Shown: positions 42,740-53,876, numbered from the stretch's first letter. The stretch: 64,000 nucleotides of DNA from Euborellia annulipes (GCA_023213315.1 JAKCPI010009382.1:1-64000), one strand, 5' to 3'. The notes: generated from the sequence alone by a model not told the origin. Translations and numbers: made by a program.

Positions 42740-43381
42740 TGTTTGAATTTGCCTCAGAGAGAACCTGTTTTGAAATTCCCACCAAAAATTCAGAAATGGT
42801 CGCCAACCTTCCTTCATATAAATAGAATAAAAAAATGTTAAGACTATGAGAATGATTTGTAAACGTACATAAGTATTTTATGAAAAAGACGTATATATAT
42901 ATATGTAAAAAATAATTTTTTATTAATACCAAAAAACATTTGAATACAGCAGGTTGGCATTCCTAAAAGTAAAAAAATATATTTGACAGTTCTAATAAAA
43001 AAGCAAGAGAAATTTGTATTAATAATAAGTAACGACTTAGAATAGTGAAAATAATTTAGATTTGTAATTTTCAATCTGGTAATTATTAAAAAGGTAACAG
43101 TAAAATTGGAACTGAAATGTTTATATGTTTTATAATAATTTTTAAAAATTGACGATAATCTTACAGATTTATGAAGATATTTTTTATAATTTAAAACGAA
43201 TTCCGTATGATTTGGCGATTCATTATGTACGTGTTCTACATTTTAGTCAAGAGGTAAACTAAAATTAACAAAAAATATTATATTTATATATATATTTAAG
43301 AATGTTGTTTAAGATTTATAAAATAAGTATGTATAAGACCGGGAAAAAGAAAAATCTTAACATGTTGATTTATTGTAATAG

Positions 43382-43589
43382 AAAAATAATGGTTATAACT
43401 GTATTCTTGTTGCAGTTCATGGCTCTGAAGATGGCAGTGTTGCCGAAACAAGTCTAATTGCGCATGCTTGTCAGCCAAGCCATAATACTCTGAAAAATAA
43501 ATCAAGATAATTTTTGAAAAATTGTTTTGTCTTCATTTAATCAACACCTTCTACTGTCCAAGAATAAATCTACTGTTTGAGTTTTCAAT
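43382..43589. repeat. PLE right inverted pseudo-LTR
   Basis: Inverted copy of 40152-40359, followed by a ~40-bp tail to the target duplication at 43630. Confidence 0.9.
43417..43465 (+). ncRNA. Hammerhead-like motif in PLE right terminal repeat
   Basis: GGCT CUGAAGA TGGCAGTGTTGCC GAAAC AAGUC, with stem II of 4-5 bp. In sense with the element transcript. Confidence 0.5.
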
Positions 43590-43966
43590 TGTTAATTTAC
43601 TGGACTAACTAAAAGTTTCGTTTAAAAAAGCTATTACTATATCGGCTGTTAGACTAGTCTGCCATCTATTGCAAGAATGCTGAACTAATTTGACAGTTGG
43701 TTTTTAAATAAATCATCTAAGATTATTTTAAAAATTTTTTGATTAATATGTGATTAATAATAACAATAAATTCATTTTTAAATTTAAAAAAATTAAAGAT
43801 TATTGGGACAGATTGTTTTTTTGTATTTGCTTGATAACAAAAAAATTAATTACGATAATTTTTTAATAAGTCATTAAAATAATTATAGCTCGATGTCCCA
43901 ATAATCTCTTATGAATTTAATTCATTTTATAAGACTTTAAACAATACTCGTTATTCTTACTGCCTA

Positions 43967-44126
43967 CGATTTCTCCCATAGGAAATGTATAGAGAAATAT
44001 TTATGTATTTATGTGGAATAATAATAATTTTCTTTTCAGAAGTAAGAAGAAAAGGCCGTAGGCGGGCCCGAGCCAGCTGGCGGGAGGTCCAGGGGGCGAA
44101 GCCCCTCTGCTAGGCGGCGGGGCTAG
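43967..44126 (+). mobile_element. 5'-truncated Helitron
   Basis: CGATTTCTCCCATAGGAAAT through GGCGGGCCCGAGCC to terminal GGGGCTAG|T. Same family as 30672-31341. The TC end is missing. Confidence 0.65.
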
Positions 44127-44610
44127 TATTTTTATAAATTCAATTGCAGTTATTTTAAGCCACATGAAAATTGCTACTTTTAATTTCTCCCTACCTGAAG
44201 ATGACTTATTAAAAAAAGATCAGTTTCATTTAATTTTTAGGCTTTGCGTGTCATAAACAGATTTTTGCGGGAAATTAAAGAGAAAAGAAAAAAAAAATAA
44301 AATTATTTTAGTAAAATGAAGGTGTATGGAACGGACGTGACGGGTCTACCTACCCAGCGGAAATTCGACCCTTTGTTCTCCCGTGTGGCTCGGGCCCGCC
44401 TGTGGACTCTCTCTTTTCCTTACTTATAATTTTTAGAATTTGATTTAATTAATTTAAACAGAAGGGCCTAATTGAATATCATTTAGACGTGTCGCAAACG
44501 GCTTAAAGTTTAGAAAAATCGAAATTTTCAAGATTTTTTTGCCTTTGGTCACCCCTAATGCAATTTTAGATATCCCTGAATGCAAAAAACATCTATAATT
44601 ATTAACGATA

Positions 44611-45381
44611 CTAGCCGCGCCGCCCGCCTTCGGCGGGCTTCGCGTCTAGCCAGGGGCTACGCCCCCTGGACTCCCCACCAGCTGGCTCCGCGCGCCTGCG
44701 GCGGACCCTCGCCTTAAATATGAGAAACGGGCTGGCGTCTAGACAGGGGGAAAATTATTTTTTTTTTTTTTTTTTTTTTTATTAAAAAAACATTCACACT
44801 TTTTTCTCATTCACACTCACATTCACACACTCATTCACACAGTCTTCTCGGCAACTTAGGCCATTTAAGACTTTAAACGATACCCGTTATTGATTAATGT
44901 ACATATTGGGGTCCAGGCATTCTTATTTAAGTCATTTGGTATCCAAATGCCTTAAATAAAATTATCGGACTGCCTGGGGTCCGAACCCGCGACGTTCGGT
45001 ATAGAAGGTAGACACGCTACCAACTACTCCAAGCCCCGTGGGCGGGAAAATTATTATTACTACGTATTCCAATCCAGTGCCTGCTTGAGGATTTGTTTAC
45101 CTTCATAGAATACACAACTTCAAAGAATACTTGAATATTTCTCTATACATTTCCTATGGGAGAAATCGTAACTTTAAGAATTAATAACTCGAAAAGTTAT
45201 AGGAATTTCGGGACCCGAGTATTTTTCCGGGACTCTCCATAACGTCCTCTATAATACTGCAAAATTTCGTTTCAAAATTCGAACGGGAAGTTGGTCAAAC
45301 AGAGCGTGACAGACGGACAGACAGACGGACGGACAGACAGACAGACAGACAGACGGACACTCCGCAATTATTATATATAGA
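44611..45381 (-). mobile_element. Non-autonomous Helitron with nested SINE A
   Basis: Minus strand: A|TCTATATATAATAATTGCGG at 45381 down to hairpin GCCCGCC GAA GGCGGGC, then GGCGCGG and CTAG|T at 44611. These are textbook Helitron ends, with no target duplication. The complementary arm of the host foldback preserves the uninterrupted site (TTAACGAAATTATGAACA), differing by one base from the joined flanks. No Rep/helicase ORF, so mobilised in trans. Confidence 0.88.
44757..45045 (-). repeat. SINE A, full length, inside the Helitron
   Basis: Poly-T, CATTCACACTTTTTTCTCAT, GGCAACTTAGGCCATTTAAG, then the tRNA-like head ending CCAACTACTCCAAGCCCCGT (complement). Confidence 0.8.
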
Positions 45382-46094
45382 TTATGAACAAAAACGTCAA
45401 CAAAGAAAAAATACAAGTACACTCACTGGACCTAAAAATGGACTTCTTTTTCTTTTACAAGTATAAAGAAAGATAAGAGATTCTAAAAATATTTTTTTTT
45501 TTTAAATAATCTCTATAGTCTATATATAATATTTAATAAAGTTAGTGTCCGGGAACCTATGTTCAGAGAGGATACATTAGCTTCTCGTGGATAGGGTTCG
45601 CTTTTTAATTCATTTGAAGTCTATTTTTTTCGTCCAGTGAGTGTACTTGTGTTTTTTCTTTGCTGACGTTTTTGTTCATAATTTCGTTAATAATTATAGA
45701 TGTTTTTTGCATTCAGGGATATCTAAAATTGTATTAGGGGTGACCAAAGGCAAAAAAATCTTGAAAATTTCGATTTTTCTAAACTTTAAGCCGTTTGCGG
45801 CACGTCTAAATGACCTCCGATTGGAATGAAATTTAAAATTTATATGTATTTTAAATACCTGAATATTTTTACGGGGTGCGGCGTTAAAAATAATTTGAAC
45901 ATTCTGAATAAAAGCCGTTTTAGAGCACATTTTCTAGTAAATCTATTTTGCTCTATATCTCTAAAACTGTGCCTGATGGAAAAGTTCTAACTAAATATCT
46001 GAATTCAGAATGAAAAAATGCACTAGGTTCACTAATCACATTTCTTGTGAAAAAAACCTTGTCGACTAGTGTTATTATCCAATTCATTTGAAAT

Positions 46095-46172
46095 AAATGA
46101 GACCGGATGCAAACTCCTGAACTCCTAGCACGAGAGGCAAATACACTATCAATGTGCTACTGCCCAGGTGTA
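46095..46172 (-). repeat. tRNA-like SINE head
   Basis: Minus strand ACCTGGGCAGTAGCACATTG ... AGGAGTTTGCATCCGG resembles a tRNA D-arm and T-arm with a degenerate B box. No 3' body recognised. Confidence 0.4.
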
Positions 46173-46959
46173 TATTTAAGGCAAAAAAAAAGCAAAATGC
46201 AATTCAACTCTACCCTTTAGATTAAATTGCGAGGAAAAAGAAAAGAATATAGAATTGAAAATTCTTTTTTTTTTTCATTGATTAAAAAGGAGTGAGGTTA
46301 AGGGATTTAAATTAAAATAGAGCATTTTAATAAAACTCATTCATTTGTCGATTGATAATGTTGAGGATTCTTTGTGATCCTTTTATATTCTAAAAAAAAA
46401 AAGAGTAACGTCTTTATCATTGAAAAAAAAAAAAAAAAATTGAAAGGCCGAGAAGTCCTCTCTCGTTCCTAATGGAAAGCTTTTGGCGAACGGGTCGAGT
46501 TACCCAGAGGGGTGGGTGGGTGGGTCAAATCCCCTCCGGTCTTTTTCGATAATGAGACATCGGATATAACGGTGTGCGGTGGCAGTAGGGAGAGAGTTGT
46601 GTATGTGTGGCAGCACAACGACGTGGTTACGGCTGCTTTCATGTCGGTCATAATTCATACCCACCCCTACCCCTGCCACACACACACACACATACACAGG
46701 ACAGACATTTCAACGCCTGTACAATAAGAGAGAAAGAAAAAGAGAGAAATCCATTGACTGATTTTTGTAATTATCTCCTTCTCTTTCGAAGCGTTAAAAA
46801 AGTTGAAGGAAGTGATTTAATTGAAAACCAAAGATTCAATCATAAAAAAAAATATATATATATAATAATACAACGCTACATTAAACGCTTTAAGTTAAAT
46901 CCCTACATGCGTGTTTAATTTTAATCCTGTTAGCTGTATTGAAAAGATCATATTTTCCC

Positions 46960-47330
46960 AGGCAATCCGGTGATTTTATTTAAGCCATTTGGATACCAAA
47001 TGCCTGGACCACAAATATATATATGGACCCTGTTATGCATTAGTGTGTCAAGCGCTAAAAAAAATTAAAAATTGAGTTAAGCACGGAATATTGTTTCAAA
47101 TGCTTTAATTAATAGTATTTTTTATGAAATATGTCCTAAAAAAAATTTATATTTAATGTTACTTGCACAATGGACAAAAAAAAAAATTATATATAATCCA
47201 ATCAAAACAAAAAACTTTAATGTTAATTTTCTCAAAACTCGCTAGCTGGCGCTTGACACACTAATGCGTAACAGGGTCCATATAAATATTAATTAAATAC
47301 GATTATTGTTAAAAATCTTATATGGCCTAA
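46960..47330 (+). repeat. SINE A remnant split by a GGACCCTG MITE
   Basis: 46960-47015 (GGCAATCCGGTGATTTTATT; TTTGGATACCAAATGCCTGG) and 47285-47330 (ATACGATTATTGTTAAAAAT) are the two pieces. Confidence 0.6.
47025..47279. mobile_element. GGACCCTG-end MITE with ATAT duplication
   Basis: TIR GGACCCTGTTATGCATTAGT / ACTAATGCGTAACAGGGTCC, with ATAT on both flanks. The interior holds AAAAATTGAGTTAAGCACGG as in the sister copies. Confidence 0.8.
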
Positions 47331-47369
47331 CCCAGACCTCTTGCAGAAACATAGTGAATCATGCACTCG

Positions 47370-47575
47370 CTCAGGGGCCCACATCTTGTGGGTACGTGGT
47401 TGGCGACCACGAGCTGCCCGAGCTGGGACAGGCAGTCTTTGTATGTCTGTCTCTTCCTTCCTCTTTTCAACAGGCGTCAGACCGTTCTTCCGGTCGCAAA
47501 AATGATAGGGTTGGAGGGAATAGAGTAAGATCCGCCGATCCCGCATCGCGGGAATGGGGCGAGGACGGATGAAGA
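47370..47575 (+). repeat. GC-rich repeat D
   Basis: CCCACATCTTGTGGGTACGT, GCGACCACGAGCTG and TTTTCAACAGGCGTCAGA are shared with 63387-63575. Ends GATCCCGCATCGCGGGAATG, a short hairpin. Function unknown. Confidence 0.6.
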
Positions 47576-47589
47576 AGATAGTGAATCAT

Positions 47590-47770
47590 GCATATATTGC
47601 CAAATATTGGCAACATTGCTGCAATAGTGGAACGGCAATATTCCAAACTAGGCGGACATGGGAATATTGCAGCAACATTGCTGAAATATCCTATGTCCGC
47701 CTTTTTGCAGCAACATTAGGAATATTACGACAATATTGTTGTTGATTGAACTGCAATATTGTCAATATTG
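47590..47770. repeat. Degenerate ATATTG/CAACATTGC minisatellite with inverted repeat
   Basis: Irregular reiterations of CAATATTG and GCAACATTGCTG. 47652-47703 forms an inverted repeat (GGCGGACATGGGAATATT... / ...AATATCCTATGTCCGCC). Confidence 0.6.
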
Positions 47771-47882
47771 AACAAGAATGGCGAAATTCCAAGCTGTCTG
47801 GGAAGCTGCCGAAAAGATTGTCTGTATGTGTATGTGAGTGTGAGTGTGAATGAGAAAAAAGTGTATTTAAAAAAGAAAAATC

Positions 47883-48033
47883 ATTGGAGTCGAGAGGAAT
47901 AAAACCAGCGTTGTCGAACACCTTTACACTTTTGTTCTAAGCAGACGTTTCGGTAACCATAACGGAAACGACTGCTTAGAATAAAAGTGAAAAGGTGTTC
48001 GACAACGCTGGTTTTATTCCTCCCGACTCCAAT
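47883..48033. repeat. 151-bp palindrome
   Basis: ATTGGAGTCGAGAGGAATAA ... TTATTCCTCCCGACTCCAAT, with inner GTTGTCGAACACCTTT pairing. The axis region has GACGTTTCGGTAACC and GGAAACGAC, remnants of a GAAAC-type core. Confidence 0.75.
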
Positions 48034-48896
48034 CTCACATACCCTGCATACAATTTAATTTAAAAAAAAAATCATTTTTTTTTATTAAAATTTTATTCAA
48101 ATGAAAACTTCTTTAGAGAATTTTTACTGGGCAATGACCCGTCCCATTGAGGGATGGGCAAAATTGCGACCATTTTGATTTTAAATCCTTTAATCAGAAC
48201 CGATTTAGGATTTGGATTGAAATTCAAATTCCATAATCCAAACTAAATCCTTTTCCAAAGGGATTTGCTTCCTGATTAATAATTATTGACGGGAACTATT
48301 TTCTTAAAAAAGAAGAGCTTTAATGAACTCGAACAAAGGCAAAACCAAAAATTATCCCTCAACTAAGCGGAACTTCGATTTCAACTTGAACCAGTTGAGC
48401 TTTACATAGAAGGACGTGATATGTTCGTACATTTGAGTGCCAAAGACCCATTGAGTGCCTTGTCCAATCTTTTGCTCTGTTCTTGGGCAAGTTATTGTTG
48501 ACAAGACTACAATAGTCGATGAAGGCATAATAAGGAAGTAAGAGTTTTTTTTTTATAGGTTATGGGAGGTCGTTCCCAATTCTTTTAAATTGGTATAAAC
48601 TTTTATATACTTTTTGTGGCATATTCATTACATGATAACCCCAGTTGACTCTACTATCAAGAATCACTCCAGCTTGGGGTGAATGAGAGACATTATTAAT
48701 TCCCCCTCTCAGGTCTAACTGGCTTTTGAGCCTTGCGCGTAGGCAACCGATTACGCTGGTCTGTTTAAATATTACCTTAAAATGGACACGCACCCTGCAA
48801 TAACAAAAAATTGAAATCTATGTCGACTATAAAAGAATAAGTTAGTTTAACAAGACTTTCTTTTTTTTTTTTTTAATTGTCTAGGCTAAGCATACA

Positions 48897-48978
48897 ATGG
48901 CTCCCGGGAATCGAACCCAGAATCTCCAGCCTTTAACTATAACTTAACCCCACTGCCCTCACGGCTTTGCTGCTTACA
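48897..48978 (-). repeat. tRNA-like SINE head
   Basis: Minus strand GCCGTGAGGGCAGTGGGGTT ... GGTTCGATTCCCGGGAG has a canonical B box (GGTTCGATTCC). The poly-T at 48860-48874 would be its A-tail. Confidence 0.55.
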
Positions 48979-49223
48979 GTAGTGTGTTAGAGCAGACCCA
49001 GATGTCTGTCCCTCTACTGGTTTAAAAAGCGGCGGACAAGTGAAAAATTTTTCTTTATAAGTTGCCGCTCCACGGCAGCGACAGATCGAGAGCAAACCAG
49101 GCAATGTCGCTGCCGCCAGCGCGACAGTGACGTCACGGTTGTGTCGCAGTGTCTGTGTCGCTACGCTCAATTAGCAGCTTTTCATTCATTTACAAATGAC
49201 ATGCACTGTCGCGTTGCTCGGAA

Positions 49224-49614
49224 CAGTGGCGTAGTGAGCTAAACTCTGCCCGGGGCACGATACCTTTTTAGCGCCCCCCCTCCATTCGAAAATTATATAA
49301 CATTATGCAGGGGCGTATATAGACATTTTTTTCGAGGGGGCCCGAACTCGAAAATTTTCTTTCGGTGGAAAATTTTTTGCCCTGCTGTTTAAATCATTTT
49401 ACCTTTTTTTTAGGGAGGCTAAATTTTGCGGGATTTTTTCCCCTTCCTGCAGAAAAATTTTATTTTTTTTGCGGAACCAAATTTTCCCGTCACGCGAAAA
49501 ATTCTTTTCCTAGACATTAAAATTATTTTTTTTGTTTTGCGGACCATTTGGCTCCCCTTTGTGAGTAGCGCCCGGGGCATGATGACCCCCTTGCCCCCTC
49601 TCACTACGCCACTG
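49224..49614. mobile_element. hAT MITE
   Basis: Ends CAGTGGCGTAGTGAGC / CTCACTACGCCACTG with the 8-bp duplication GCTCGGAA at 49216-49223 and 49615-49622. The interior is T-rich with a GGGGGCCCGAACTCG stretch. Confidence 0.88.
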
Positions 49615-49765
49615 GCTCGGAAGTCTGTCTACCTTTAAAGTTTCTTAATAATATGAAAGATTCTCTACCAAATTAAATTATTAATATGCATTTCACAAAT
49701 ACTTATTTTCGAATAGGAAGAATAAATGAGCAAGCAGCTAGTTATATTTCAATTTATTAACAAAC

Positions 49766-49807
49766 CAGGGCCGACGTTTCGGTCACGTTTGGGACCATCT
49801 TCAGGGC
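49766..49807 (-). ncRNA. Hammerhead-ribozyme-like motif
   Basis: CUGAAGA core (N7 = A allowed), stem II GGTC...GACC, GAAAC, GUC. Stem I GCC/GGC is short. Confidence 0.55.
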
Positions 49808-50068
49808 TACAAATGATGAAAAAGAACATTTAAGAGATAGATAGATACAATCAATTACATAAAATTTTATCATTTTTTTTTTTTTTTTTGTTTGTTATTA
49901 TATTTATAATTATGCAATATGCCCAATATAACTTGGCGAGGATTGTATGTATTTTCAGACATTAACCTGGGTAATTATAAATATAATAACAAACAAAAAA
50001 AAAAAATGATAAAATTTTATGTAATTGATTGTATCTATCTATCTCTTAAATGTTCTTTTTCATCATTT

Positions 50069-50113
50069 GTAGCCCTGAAGATGGTCCCATACGTGACCGA
50101 AACGTCGGCCCTG
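50069..50113 (+). ncRNA. Hammerhead-ribozyme-like motif
   Basis: Mirror of 49766-49807: AGCC CUGAAGA TGGTC...GACC GAAAC GUC GGCC. Confidence 0.55.
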
Positions 50114-50289
50114 GTTTGTTAATAAATTGAAATATAACTAGCTGCTTGCTCATTTATTCTTCCTATTCGATTATCAACACTCAGCTATATACCTCCTGCA
50201 AATACTTATTTTATTATTCATTTTTTTTTTTTCAAGTTCTAAAAGATTTCAAATAAAATTTTTAAAAGAGTGTAAATAAGAAGAAAAAA

Positions 50290-50963
50290 TCTGGTGTGAC
50301 TGGCGCACAGCACACAACTTTCTCTTACCTTCGGTAATCGAAAGTTGTGTTCTGTGCTTGTCACACCAGATTTTTTGTGTCGACATATATTTAGTTCCCG
50401 ACAGTAAGGAACATATGAATTCAGATGTAAAATTTATATGTGAAAATATTTATATTTTGTTACCATGGCAACCATTTCTCCTATCTTTTCTATGGAGTAC
50501 AAGAGTAAAGTGGTCTTCAGAAGATTTCAATCACAAAATGAGAATATACATTTTATAGAGAATCTAAAAAATAATTGATTTTTGAATTTAAAAAAAAATC
50601 GTTGGAGCAAATTTTGAGAAAATCGAAAAAAACTGAAAAAGTACTTCAGTAAAGTACTAGTACTCTTTGGCCGATTTTGATTAAAAGCTTATTTTTCCGG
50701 TCCCGGAGGGTGTTTAACTTAAATATAAAATTTCAACCTCCTAGCTCAATTCCTTCATGCTTAAAATTGAACACACACCCACACACCCACCCACCCACCC
50801 ACCCACACACACACAGACAGACCATGTCGCGAAAACCACTTTTTTGGATTCAGGGGACCTCAAAACGTGAAGATCCATCAAAATCTCGACATCGAATTTT
50901 TGACATGAATCCAATACTTTCTCTCTATATATATATTACATATATACATAGGTAAGAGAAAGT
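50290..50963 (+). mobile_element. Hairpin/microsatellite family, copy 4
   Basis: Same ends and body as 12298-12982. The microsatellite is mostly CCCA/CACC units (50771-50815). Confidence 0.82.
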
Positions 50964-51350
50964 AAAAAAACAAACAAGTTGTTTGTTTAAGTTGGTCTCA
51001 TATTACTTTCTTCTTCTTCTTCTTCTTTCTTACTTGTTCTTTAAGTGGTCCAAGTGACCAATTCCCTCCCCCCTCTTCCATTTTACAATTTGAGAGAAAG
51101 CACTTGAGTTATTTATCGTATTTATGTCTTGTTTACGTTTCAAGTGAGTCAACTAACAAACTGGCTGCCACCTTACTTACTTACTGTAACTTACAAACAC
51201 CGAAGACAACCAACCACTTAAAAAGCAAGAGCAAATCGAGAAACTTTCCTTTTAAGAACAACTTGATTTATTTTAGATGGAATTTTGAGTCTCGGAAATA
51301 AAACAAAAAAAAACTTGATAATTTAATTAATTCTCATGTCTACGAGATTA
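50964..51350. other. No element recognised
   Basis: CTT/TTC run (51010-51030). A short frame at 51104-51301 has no recognisable similarity. Confidence 0.35.
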
Positions 51351-51354
51351 TTAT

Positions 51355-51877
51355 TATTATTATTTGAAATTCCTATTGGGATTCCCGTTTATTTACCCAA
51401 AATGCTTACGTGCACGAAGACACACACCTCAAACCCAACCGGCCTCTGGCCGTAGCCATCTACCGGCACCCCGTGAAGTTACGTTATTTCCTATCTCAAA
51501 CTCCTCCTCCTGCTTTCGTCTCTAACTAGTGAACGAATCCTTATTTCTAGCTCCACCCGGATCCTTTTAACCATCTTCTATGCTATAGAGGATGTCCTAG
51601 ATGAGAAGTGACTCCCTCAGTACCGATTCCTTTCTAAGAATGCATCACTTAGAGGGAATCTTCTTTACGTCCCTTCCACAGGACGGGATGTCAGAGCTCT
51701 AGAGTTGCGTGAGGGCTATTGTGGTAAGATCCTATATTCCAATCCAGTGCCTGCTAAGGATTTGCTTATATTAAATAAATATTTTTATTTAATGAAAAAA
51801 TCCCGCACGCCAAGGATTTGGACAGGGATCGTCTTTCTAGAAGCCGACATCCTAGCTCACTACACCAGCGAGCCCCC
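51355..51877 (-). repeat. SINE family B, second copy
   Basis: Same orientation and order as 6180-6735: AAATTCCTATTGGGATTCCC at the tail, GGCCTCTGGCCGTAGCCATC in the body, tRNA-like head ending CACTACACCAGCGAGCCC (complement). Confidence 0.72.
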
Positions 51878-51900
51878 CATTCTCAAGTGTTTTCGTAATT

Positions 51901-53208
51901 GGACCCTGTTATGCAAATGTGTGTCAAAGTCCAAAAAATTCAAAATTGAATTAAGCACGGAATATTGTTTCAAATGCTATAATTAATAATATTTTTTATG
52001 AAATATGTCCTAAAAAAATTTATATTTAATGTAAAAGCATAAAATTATTTTTTACAATATTTCAATGCACAATTTTCATTTTGCAAAAATGATTTATGTT
52101 ACCTAACAATTTATATATTCAATACACTATTATATTCTAGTTGTTGAAATTTAATACAAGAAAGTATTTCATAACTTACAAAAATTTTCTCTGAATTCGT
52201 AGATGTCAAAATTTAATTTTTTGATATTATTCCTGATAATGAAGATGAGGATCAATGCGATTTCGAAAAGACAACAAAATAAATAATATTAAGTCGATTT
52301 CATTATTATAACTTTGATTGACTGTTGCGATGTTCACTTCCATTCATGGGCGTACCCAGCGAGGGGCAGGGGGGCAGCTGCCCCCCCTAGAAGCAACAAA
52401 AAAAAAAAAATTAAATGCTTATAAAGTGATGAAACGAAACAAAATTGGTGGATGGCGACGGGGAATGATTGTTTTTGTTAGGACTCGAGGGTTTTTAGGC
52501 CTTTAATTCGAAGCCTTTACCTCTCTATATAAAAAATAGCTATGTCACAATCTGGACGACCATGATCTGCCCCCCCCTGGACGACCATGATCTGACCATG
52601 CCCCCCCCCCCTAGATTTGATCCTGGGTACGCCCATGCTTCCATTCAGGAATTAATTGATGAGAAAATTTTGTATTTAATTTTAAAATATTAATACGTAT
52701 TTAAAATTGCTTAATGTAATTTTTATAAAAAGTTTCTATGCTACTAGTATTAAATATAACCATAAAAGAACTTTAATAATAACTTCGTTTTAATTTTTGA
52801 ATTAGGCCTATAACCTAAAATAATTTTATTAATATAAATATTGCATAGATTAATTTGTAATCATGTGTCAAGAGACTTTGAAGCATTTTTGCAAATACGA
52901 CGTATAATTGGACTTAGAGAATTTTGCAAACATGTGTCAAGGGACTTTGAAGCATTTTTGCAAATATAATTGAACTTGGAGAATTTTGCAAAAATAATTT
53001 TTTATATTTTATTGTTTATTCTCTAAATTATCGTATTTTTAGAGATAATTTATGAATATCTGCCAGAATTACAGTATTTACTTGCACAATTGACAAAAAA
53101 AAAATGATATATAATCTAATCAAAACAATTTAAATCAGAAAAACTTTTATGTTGATTTTTTCAAAACTCGATGTTTGGTCTTTGACACACCATTGCATCA
53201 CAGGGTCC
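51901..53208 (+). mobile_element. GGACCCTG-end DNA element, longest copy, with nested hAT
   Basis: TIR GGACCCTGTTATGCAAATGT / CCATTGCATCACAGGGTCC, with AATT on both sides (51897-51900, 53209-53212). A near-duplicated internal block ATGTGTCAAGNGACTTTGAAG occurs at 52863 and 52933. A hAT MITE is inserted at 52345-52637. No transposase frame. Confidence 0.78.
52345..52637. mobile_element. hAT MITE (same family as 5488-5774)
   Basis: Ends CATGGGCGTACCCAG / CTGGGTACGCCCATG with the 8-bp duplication CTTCCATT at 52337-52344 and 52638-52645. Interior nearly identical to the 5488 copy, so both are young. Confidence 0.9.
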
Positions 53209-53209
53209 A

Positions 53210-53870
53210 ATTATAAGTAGAAAAAATGAAATAATTCACAATGGAATATTTAGTCAAATAAATAAATACAAGCCGCTCTCAACATTTATTCTAAGCTCGG
53301 ATCATGAATTTGATACAAAAATTCAGAATCAACAGATGTTCTATGCACATAAATTTTTTAAGAAAAAAAAAAAAAAAATTCTTCCTTTCCTAAATAGCCT
53401 CCTACTTCTTGCAATAACTCACTCTCTATTCTCAGGGATAACAAAAACCCTTTTTTTGTTTCACCCCCCTTTCCGTTAACAAAATTAAACTATAGAGATA
53501 GAACAAAAGTTTGTTCCTTGTTTTATTGGAGGATTTTAGTTGAGAGATCCCACTTGAGGTCATACATAAGCTATAAAGCTAAAGGTTTATGAAATATCTA
53601 TTGGCCCACTAGAGCGGATTGAATTTGCCCTTTTCTGTCAGTTGAAGATATATTGTAGGGGGTGGGGGATAAAGGAAATAAATGGGCGTGAGTGAGTGGG
53701 GTGAAGAACCACCGGAAGGTTATAATTGCAAAGCGAATTATAGAGACTCTCTAAACTATTTCTGATTTATATATACACTGGTATTTGTGGAATAAATCAA
53801 AGAAACTTTTCTAATCTCTTCCATTTTTTGTTTAAAATATGGATGGTGTAATTTCAATGGAATTTAGAGA
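53210..53870. other. No element recognised
   Basis: AT-rich single-copy-looking sequence with a G-rich patch at 53655-53715. Confidence 0.35.
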
Positions 53871-53876
53871 AAAAAA

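Larger units (their letters stand above)
40143..43640 (+). mobile_element. Penelope-like retroelement (PLE), nearly complete
   Basis: An RT/GIY-YIG open frame (40321-42739) lies between 208-bp inverted terminal repeats (40152-40359 and 43382-43589). A ~40-bp tail follows the right repeat, and an 11-bp target duplication GCTATTACTAT is present at 40143-40153 and 43630-43640. Inverted pseudo-LTRs with a one-sided tail, and endonuclease C-terminal to RT, are known for Penelope elements. One extra A in a homopolymer near 41440-41450 is the only clear break in the frame. Recent insertion. Confidence 0.92.
44466..46075. mobile_element. Foldback family F, copy 2, split by a Helitron
   Basis: 44466-44610 and 45382-46075 are the two parts. 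GACGTGTCGCAAACGGC at the left end and GTCGACTAGTG at the right end match the 21646-22512 copy. The arms pair around 45500. It is interrupted at A|T by 44611-45381. Confidence 0.72.
49709..50170. repeat. Palindrome of paired pseudo-LTR-like units with hammerhead motifs
   Basis: Arms of ~190 bp (TCGAATAGGAAGAATAAATG ... complement ending 50170) flank a ~90-bp unpaired centre (49905-49985). Each arm carries a hammerhead-type motif; the (GATA)n-like run GATAGATAGATA lies in both arms. Confidence 0.85.

Noticed and set aside
46512..46918. Overlapping ORFs with HTHTHT and Pro-rich stretches
   Set aside because: Driven by CA repeats and poor conservation signals; no recognisable family.
47306..47572. 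ORFs in the GC-rich repeat D (also 63347-63670)
   Set aside because: The two repeat copies do not preserve a common reading frame.
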